A stretch of DNA of 64,000 nt, taken from the NCBI GenBank assembly GCA_947452765.1, contig CANGDR010000001.1, forward strand, positions 1-64,000. The letters run 5' to 3'. This document shows, one piece after another, positions 59,269 to 64,000 of the stretch. Numbering within the stretch: position 1 is the stretch's first letter; every line of letters begins with the position of its first letter. The position numbers and the translations under genes were made by a program. This DNA is from Actinomycetota bacterium. Lineage in GTDB: Bacteria > Actinomycetota > Actinomycetes > S36-B12 > UBA5976. The notes below the pieces were generated by a model. It saw nothing but the letters and a program-made list of their open reading frames with translations, was not told the origin of the DNA and ran no database searches.

Positions 59269-59697
59269 ATGGCCCCAAAGAAAAAGGTCACTGGACTTAT
59301 TAAGTTGCAGATCAAGGCCGGCGAAGCAAACCCTGCTCCACCGGTTGGTCCTGCACTTGGTCAGCACGGTGTAAACATCATGGACTTCTGCAAGGCGTAC
59401 AACGCTGCAACAGAGTCACAGCGTGGAAATGTAATTCCAGTTGAAATCACGGTTTACGAAGACCGTTCGTTCGACTTTGTTACAAAGACTCCACCAGCAG
59501 CACGAATGATCCTCAAGGCCGCAGGCGTTGAAAAGGGATCAGGCGTTCCGCACACAACAAAGGTTGCAAACATCAGCAAAGATCAGGTGCGCGAAATCGC
59601 CCAGACCAAGATGGTAGACCTCAATGCAAATGACATTGATGCAGCTATGAAGATCATCGAAGGTACTGCTCGTTCCATGGGCATCACAGTCGGTTAA
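59269..59697 (+). CDS. rplK: Ribosomal protein uL11
   Basis: [35 protein letters not shown]. Confidence 0.98.
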   Translation: MAPKKKVTGLIKLQIKAGEANPAPPVGPALGQHGVNIMDFCKAYNAATESQRGNVIPVEITVYEDRSFDFVTKTPPAARMILKAAGVEKGSGVPHTTKVANISKDQVREIAQTKMVDLNANDIDAAMKIIEGTARSMGITVG

Positions 59698-59771
59698 TTA
59701 ATACCAAAAGAAACCAAGTGGGAGAGCACTTCATGCTCGCACCACGAACTCCAACGAAAGAGGAGAAAGAC

Positions 59772-60488
59772 ATGAAGCACGGTAAGGCATACAACAAGTC
59801 AGCAGCGAATGTTGATAAAGATCAGCTATACAGCCCACTAGCAGCGACCCGTTTGGCAAAGGCTGGTGCAACAAGCACCAAGTTTGACCAGACCGTTGAA
59901 GTAGCAATGGCGCTTGGCGTGGATCCACGTAAGGCTGATCAAATGGTACGAAGCACAGTTAACCTGCCACACGGCACCGGCAAGACCGCCCGCGTCCTGG
60001 TCATTGCCGCCGGTGAAAAGGCTGACGAAGCTCGTAATGCAGGCGCTGACTTTGTCGGCGTAGATGATCTAATTGCAAAAATTGAAGGCGGCTGGACCGA
60101 CTTCGACGCAGTGGTTGCAACCCCAGATCTAATGGGCAAGGTTGGTCGTCTAGGTAAGGTACTTGGTCCTCGTAACCTCATGCCGAACCCAAAGACCGGA
60201 ACTGTAACGCTTGACGTTGCAAAGGCCGTTGATGACATCAAGGGCGGAAAGATCGAATTCCGCGTTGATAAGCATTCCAACCTGCACTTCATCATTGGTA
60301 AGGCATCTTTCACTGAGCAACAGCTTGTTGAAAACTACGCCGCAGCCCTGGATGAAGTACTTCGCGTGAAGCCATCCTCTTCAAAGGGTCGCTACATCAA
60401 GAAGGCTGTTATGTCGACAACTATGGGTGTTGGAATCCAGGTCGATCCAAACAAAACCCGCAACCTAATGGTTGAAGACGAAGACTAA
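59772..60488 (+). CDS. rplA: Ribosomal protein uL1
   Basis: [28 protein letters not shown] 59772 preceded by AGGAGA. Confidence 0.97.
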   Translation: MKHGKAYNKSAANVDKDQLYSPLAATRLAKAGATSTKFDQTVEVAMALGVDPRKADQMVRSTVNLPHGTGKTARVLVIAAGEKADEARNAGADFVGVDDLIAKIEGGWTDFDAVVATPDLMGKVGRLGKVLGPRNLMPNPKTGTVTLDVAKAVDDIKGGKIEFRVDKHSNLHFIIGKASFTEQQLVENYAAALDEVLRVKPSSSKGRYIKKAVMSTTMGVGIQVDPNKTRNLMVEDED

Positions 60489-60491
60489 TTT

Positions 60492-60540
60492 TTAGGCTGG
60501 AGATCCGCCATTTTGACTTAGCGGGTCTCCAGCACCTAAA
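60492..60540 (+). other. Long hairpin in rplA-rplJ spacer
   Basis: GCTGGAGATCCGC (60497-60509) pairs with GCGGGTCTCCAGC (60522-60534), flanked by TTTAGG/CCTAAA; no 3' T-run. Confidence 0.7.
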
Positions 60541-60554
60541 GTTCAAGAGAACAA

Positions 60555-60632
60555 ACCGAAGACCGCCGGTCCTTCTGGGAAACCAGAAAGGCTAAGGCTC
60601 CCGAATCGGAGCGCCAGCGTAGGTGATGTAAG
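60555..60632 (+). promoter_or_regulatory. Ribosomal L10-leader-type autoregulatory RNA
   Basis: CCGAAGACCGCCGGTCCTTCTGGGAAACCAGAAAGGCTAAGGCTCCCGAATCGGAGCGCCAGCGTAGG upstream of rplJ. Confidence 0.6.
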
Positions 60633-60658
60633 AAGTACAGCTTTGATGCTGTGTTCAT

Positions 60659-60682
60659 GCCTCGCTTACGCGGGGCTTTTTT
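60659..60682 (+). terminator. Intrinsic-terminator-like hairpin just upstream of rplJ (attenuator candidate)
   Basis: GCCTCGCTTACGCGGGGCTTTTTT. Confidence 0.7.
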
Positions 60683-60708
60683 CATGGGGCCACTACTTAA
60701 GGAGCACC

Positions 60709-61398
60709 ATGGCACGCGCTGACAAGGCCGCCGCAGTAGCTGAGATTACGGAAGAATTCCGTGCGTCCAATGCAACTGTCTTGACCGAGTACCGCGGTTT
60801 GACTGTGGGTCAACTCAAGCAACTACGTCGTTCGCTTGGTGAAGACACCACTTATGCCGTCGTCAAGAACACGCTGACAAAGATTGCAGCGAAAGATGCT
60901 GGCGTAGAAGGTTTCGACGATCTACTTGTTGGACCAACCGCAATCGCATTCATTAAGGGTGACGCTGTCGCTGCCGCAAAGGGCATCGATACTTTCGCCA
61001 AGGAAAATCCAATGCTTGTTATCAAGGGCGGAATGATGGATGGAAAAATCCTCACCGCTGATGACATCAAGAAATTGGCAAAGCTCGAGTCTCGCGAAGT
61101 ACTTCTGTCCAGGATCGCTGGCGCTGCAAATGCCACGCTTGCCAAGGCAGCAGCACTATTCCAGGCTCCGCTATCACAGGCCGCTCGTACTATCGCTGCG
61201 CTTGAAGCAAAGGTGGCATCTGAAACACCTGCCGCCGCTGCTCCTGCACCTGCAGTAGTCGAGGAAGTTGTGGCTGAAACTCCTGCCGAAGATGCAGCAG
61301 TCGAAGCACCAGCAGAAGAAACAGTAGAAGCATCCGCTGAAGCTGTAGTCGAAGAAGCCGAAGTTGCAGAAGCAGCCGAGGAATCAACTGAGGGCTAG
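60709..61398 (+). CDS. rplJ: Ribosomal protein uL10 with long acidic Ala/Glu tail
   Basis: [43 protein letters not shown]; tail after about residue 175. Confidence 0.97.
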   Translation: MARADKAAAVAEITEEFRASNATVLTEYRGLTVGQLKQLRRSLGEDTTYAVVKNTLTKIAAKDAGVEGFDDLLVGPTAIAFIKGDAVAAAKGIDTFAKENPMLVIKGGMMDGKILTADDIKKLAKLESREVLLSRIAGAANATLAKAAALFQAPLSQAARTIAALEAKVASETPAAAAPAPAVVEEVVAETPAEDAAVEAPAEETVEASAEAVVEEAEVAEAAEESTEG

Positions 61399-61454
61399 GC
61401 CCCTCTCAGCAAGAAATCACCGGGCCTAATGCCCCAAACCGGAAGGAAGCCATA

Positions 61455-61841
61455 ATGGCAAAGCTAAGCACCGATCAGTTGATCGACGCATTCAAGGAAC
61501 TAACACTTATCGAACTATCTGAATTCGTTTCACAGTTTGAAGAAGTATTCAACGTAACTGCAGCAGCTCCAGTAGCAATGGCTGCAGCACCTGCAGCAGG
61601 TGGCGGCGACGGCGGCGCAGCAGCAGATCAGGATGAATTCGATGTCATTCTTGAAGATGGCGGCGCACAGAAGATTGCAGTCATCAAGGAAGTTCGTACC
61701 CTGACCAACCTAGGTCTAAAGGAAGCTAAGGATCTTGTAGAAGCAGCTCCAAAGCCAGTCCTTGAAAAGGTTAAGAAGGATGCAGCTGAAGCAGCAAAGG
61801 CAGCTCTAGAAGCAGCCGGCGCAAAGGTAACTGTTAAGTAG
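61455..61841 (+). CDS. rplL: Ribosomal protein bL12 (L7/L12)
   Basis: [46 protein letters not shown]. Confidence 0.98.
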   Translation: MAKLSTDQLIDAFKELTLIELSEFVSQFEEVFNVTAAAPVAMAAAPAAGGGDGGAAADQDEFDVILEDGGAQKIAVIKEVRTLTNLGLKEAKDLVEAAPKPVLEKVKKDAAEAAKAALEAAGAKVTVK

Positions 61842-61861
61842 TTTCGAAGAAACTACTTAAC
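61833..61861 (+). other. Perfect 13-bp hairpin overlapping the rplL stop
   Basis: GTTAAGTAGTTTC-GAA-GAAACTACTTAAC. Confidence 0.9.
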
Positions 61862-61888
61862 AGCAATAAAAACTGTTCAAGTAGGGGA

Positions 61889-61911
61889 TTTCGAAGAAAC
61901 TACTTAACTGC
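61889..61911 (+). repeat. Second, degenerate copy of the rplL-end hairpin arm
   Basis: TTTCGAAGAAACTACTTAACTGC repeats 61842-61864 with one mismatch (A/T). Confidence 0.9.
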
Positions 61912-61949
61912 CGTAAATACTGAAAGGTTTTACAGCCTAAGCAAAACCT

Positions 61950-61983
61950 AAAAAGGTGGTTCCCTCCGGGGAGCCACCTTTTT
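61950..61983 (+). terminator. Strong rho-independent terminator between rplL and rpoB
   Basis: AAAAAGGTGGTTCCC-TCCG-GGGAGCCACCTTTTT. Confidence 0.92.
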
Positions 61984-62185
61984 GCATGCAGAAAGATAAC
62001 GCCTTTGTCACAGTCAGTATTGGGTGCTTGACATGTGTCCGAATCTGGGTAACGATTGGCGAGCAAGTTAAGAAATGCAGACTTCCCCCTGTAACCGATG
62101 ATTTCGGTCTGGCGCACTTGGCCCTAGCTGTCCAAGTCAGTGCAGAAGTCCAAAATCGAGGGTTTTCAGGAAAATTTAAGCTGCA

Positions 62186-62216
62186 TTGGACAGTGGCTGC
62201 CGCCTCTAGGTATGCT
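62186..62216 (+). promoter_or_regulatory. Putative rpoB promoter
   Basis: TTGGACA...TATGCT (18-19 nt spacing), about 100 nt upstream of rpoB start and downstream of the terminator; weaker alternative TTGACA at 62028-62033. Confidence 0.45.
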
Positions 62217-62315
62217 ACAAGTTCGCCGTGCCCTAAATCTCCCTGTCATTTGTGTATTCAATTTGACTAGGTGCCTTTAGCGTGCGGAATTACAGCTAGC
62301 TCGGAAGGACGACTG

Positions 62316-64000
62316 TTGGCCGCCTCACGCACTCACTCCCGCAGTTCTACAGGCCCAAAGCGGGTCTCATTCGCAAAGATTCGTGAACCATTAGAAGTTC
62401 CTAATCTCCTTGATCTCCAGGTCGAATCATTTGATTGGCTACTTGGCAATCAAATGTGGAAGGACCGCGTCGCTGCGGCCATCGAATCTGGCAACAACGA
62501 AATTCCTCAGACACACGGTCTACAGGACGTGTTCGAAGAGATCAGCCCAATTGAGGATTACAACGGCACCATGTCGTTGACCTTTACTGAGCCAAGTCTT
62601 GAAGATGCGAAGAACACTGAAGACGAATGCCGCGAGAAGGATTTAACCTACTCACAGCCGCTTTACGTCAACGCTGAATTCATGAACAACGAAACTGGCG
62701 AAATCAAGAGCCAGACCGTATTCATGGGTGACTTCCCAATCATGACTAGCAAGGGCACATTCATCATCAACGGCACCGAGCGCGTTGTTGTATCCCAGCT
62801 TGTTCGTTCCCCGGGTGTTTACTTCGAGCGTTCACTCGACAAGACATCTGACAAGGACATCTACACCACAAAGATCATCCCAAGCCGTGGTGCTTGGCTG
62901 GAATTTGAAATTGATAAGAAGGACATTGTCGGTGTTCGCATCGACCGCAAGCGTAAGCAGCCAGTAACAGTTTTCTTGAAGGCTCTTGGTTTAACTTCTG
63001 ATCAGATTCGTGAACAGTTCGGCGCTTACGAATCAATGATGTCCACTCTGGAAAAAGAAACTACGTCGACTCAGGATGAGGCCCTACTCGACATTTACCG
63101 CAAACTTCGTCCAGGTGAACCACCGACGGTTGAAGCTTCACGTTCCTTACTCCAGAACTTCTTCTTCAACGAGAAGCGTTACGACCTTGCAAAGGTTGGT
63201 CGCTACAAGGTCAACAAGAAGCTTGGTCTAGAAACCGAACCAACCAAGACTGTTCTTGACATCAATGATGTGCTTGCAACGATCGAATACTTAGTTCGCC
63301 TGCACGCAGGTGAAACTGAATTCACTTCTGCACGCGGTACTACTCGCGTTGAAGTTGATGACATCGACCACTTCGGTAACCGACGTCTTCGTACTGTGGG
63401 TGAATTGATTCAAAACCAGATTCGTACCGGACTTTCCCGGATGGAACGTGTAGTCCGCGAACGTATGACGACCCAGGATCCAGAAGCGATTACACCGCTT
63501 ACCTTGATCAACACTCGTCCGGTAATTGCATCAATCAAGGAATTCTTCGGAACTTCCCAGTTGTCGCAGTTCATGGATCAGACCAACCCACTTTCAGGCC
63601 TAACGCACAAGCGTCGTCTGTCAGCGCTTGGACCGGGTGGTCTATCTCGCGAGCGTGCAGGCTTCGAAGTCCGCGACGTTCACCCGTCTCACTACGGTCG
63701 TATGTGTCCGATCGAAACTCCAGAAGGTCCAAACATTGGTCTGATTGGTTCGCTTGCGTCCTACGCACGTATCAATGCTTTTGGTTTCGTCGAGACTCCA
63801 TACCGCAAGGTTGTTAAGGGCAAGGTAACTGACAAGATCCAGTACCTAACCGCTGATGAAGAAGACGTGCACGTTATCGCGCAGGCAAACTCTTTGCTTA
63901 ACGATGACAACACCTTCCAGGATGAAAAAGTTCTAGTTCGCACCAAGGGTGGCGAAGTGGACTACATCCCAGGTTTTGACGTTGACTTCATGGACGTTTC
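62316..64000 (+). CDS. rpoB: RNA polymerase beta subunit, truncated by the right edge
   Basis: TTG start inferred: [44 protein letters not shown]; not in ORF track because it runs off the window. Confidence 0.97.
   Translation, partial: MAASRTHSRSSTGPKRVSFAKIREPLEVPNLLDLQVESFDWLLGNQMWKDRVAAAIESGNNEIPQTHGLQDVFEEISPIEDYNGTMSLTFTEPSLEDAKNTEDECREKDLTYSQPLYVNAEFMNNETGEIKSQTVFMGDFPIMTSKGTFIINGTERVVVSQLVRSPGVYFERSLDKTSDKDIYTTKIIPSRGAWLEFEIDKKDIVGVRIDRKRKQPVTVFLKALGLTSDQIREQFGAYESMMSTLEKETTSTQDEALLDIYRKLRPGEPPTVEASRSLLQNFFFNEKRYDLAKVGRYKVNKKLGLETEPTKTVLDINDVLATIEYLVRLHAGETEFTSARGTTRVEVDDIDHFGNRRLRTVGELIQNQIRTGLSRMERVVRERMTTQDPEAITPLTLINTRPVIASIKEFFGTSQLSQFMDQTNPLSGLTHKRRLSALGPGGLSRERAGFEVRDVHPSHYGRMCPIETPEGPNIGLIGSLASYARINAFGFVETPYRKVVKGKVTDKIQYLTADEEDVHVIAQANSLLNDDNTFQDEKVLVRTKGGEVDYIPGFDVDFMDV

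Overview
The window is a contiguous, gene-dense chromosomal segment with moderate GC content. It comes from an actinobacterium: mycothiol conjugate amidase, an Rv3235-like gene beside secA, Pmt/RsmI divergence, and tatD-(RpfB position)-ksgA-ispE order. The small gaps and low GC suggest a streamlined, perhaps freshwater Nanopelagicales-type lineage, but that taxonomic guess is inference only. It is mostly core genome. In order: an edge-truncated Sua5 gene; a block of SAF protein / FmdB(Ruc-like) / crcB pair / 5-FCL / galU / MoeA-like Glp / rimJ / GLPR(SepX)-like; copper ATPase; pmt/rsmI/metG; tatD/G5-lytic protein/ksgA/ispE; tRNA-Gln, glmU, prs, rplY, pth, mfd, mazG, eno, divIC, ppx; a tRNA with a UAA anticodon; msrA, ilvA, DrrAB-like ABC transporter, greA, mca, SURF1; MMPL and SpoIID proteins; secA; an orphan SAF/TadZ-like locus; aspartate aminotransferase; then tRNA-Trp-secE-nusG-rplKAJL-rpoB (truncated at the right edge). 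I see no prophage, transposase, CRISPR array or rRNA. The strongest leads are: (1) a MoeA-like protein lacking the whole MoeA domain II and the N-terminal catalytic motif, in the galU-glp-rimJ-glpR neighbourhood linked to cell division; (2) a class-I (short variable arm) tRNA with a UAA (Leu) anticodon; (3) an orphan SAF + TadZ/CpaE-like ATPase locus with a lysine-less P-loop; (4) stacked RNA structures in the rplA-rplJ and rplL-rpoB spacers.
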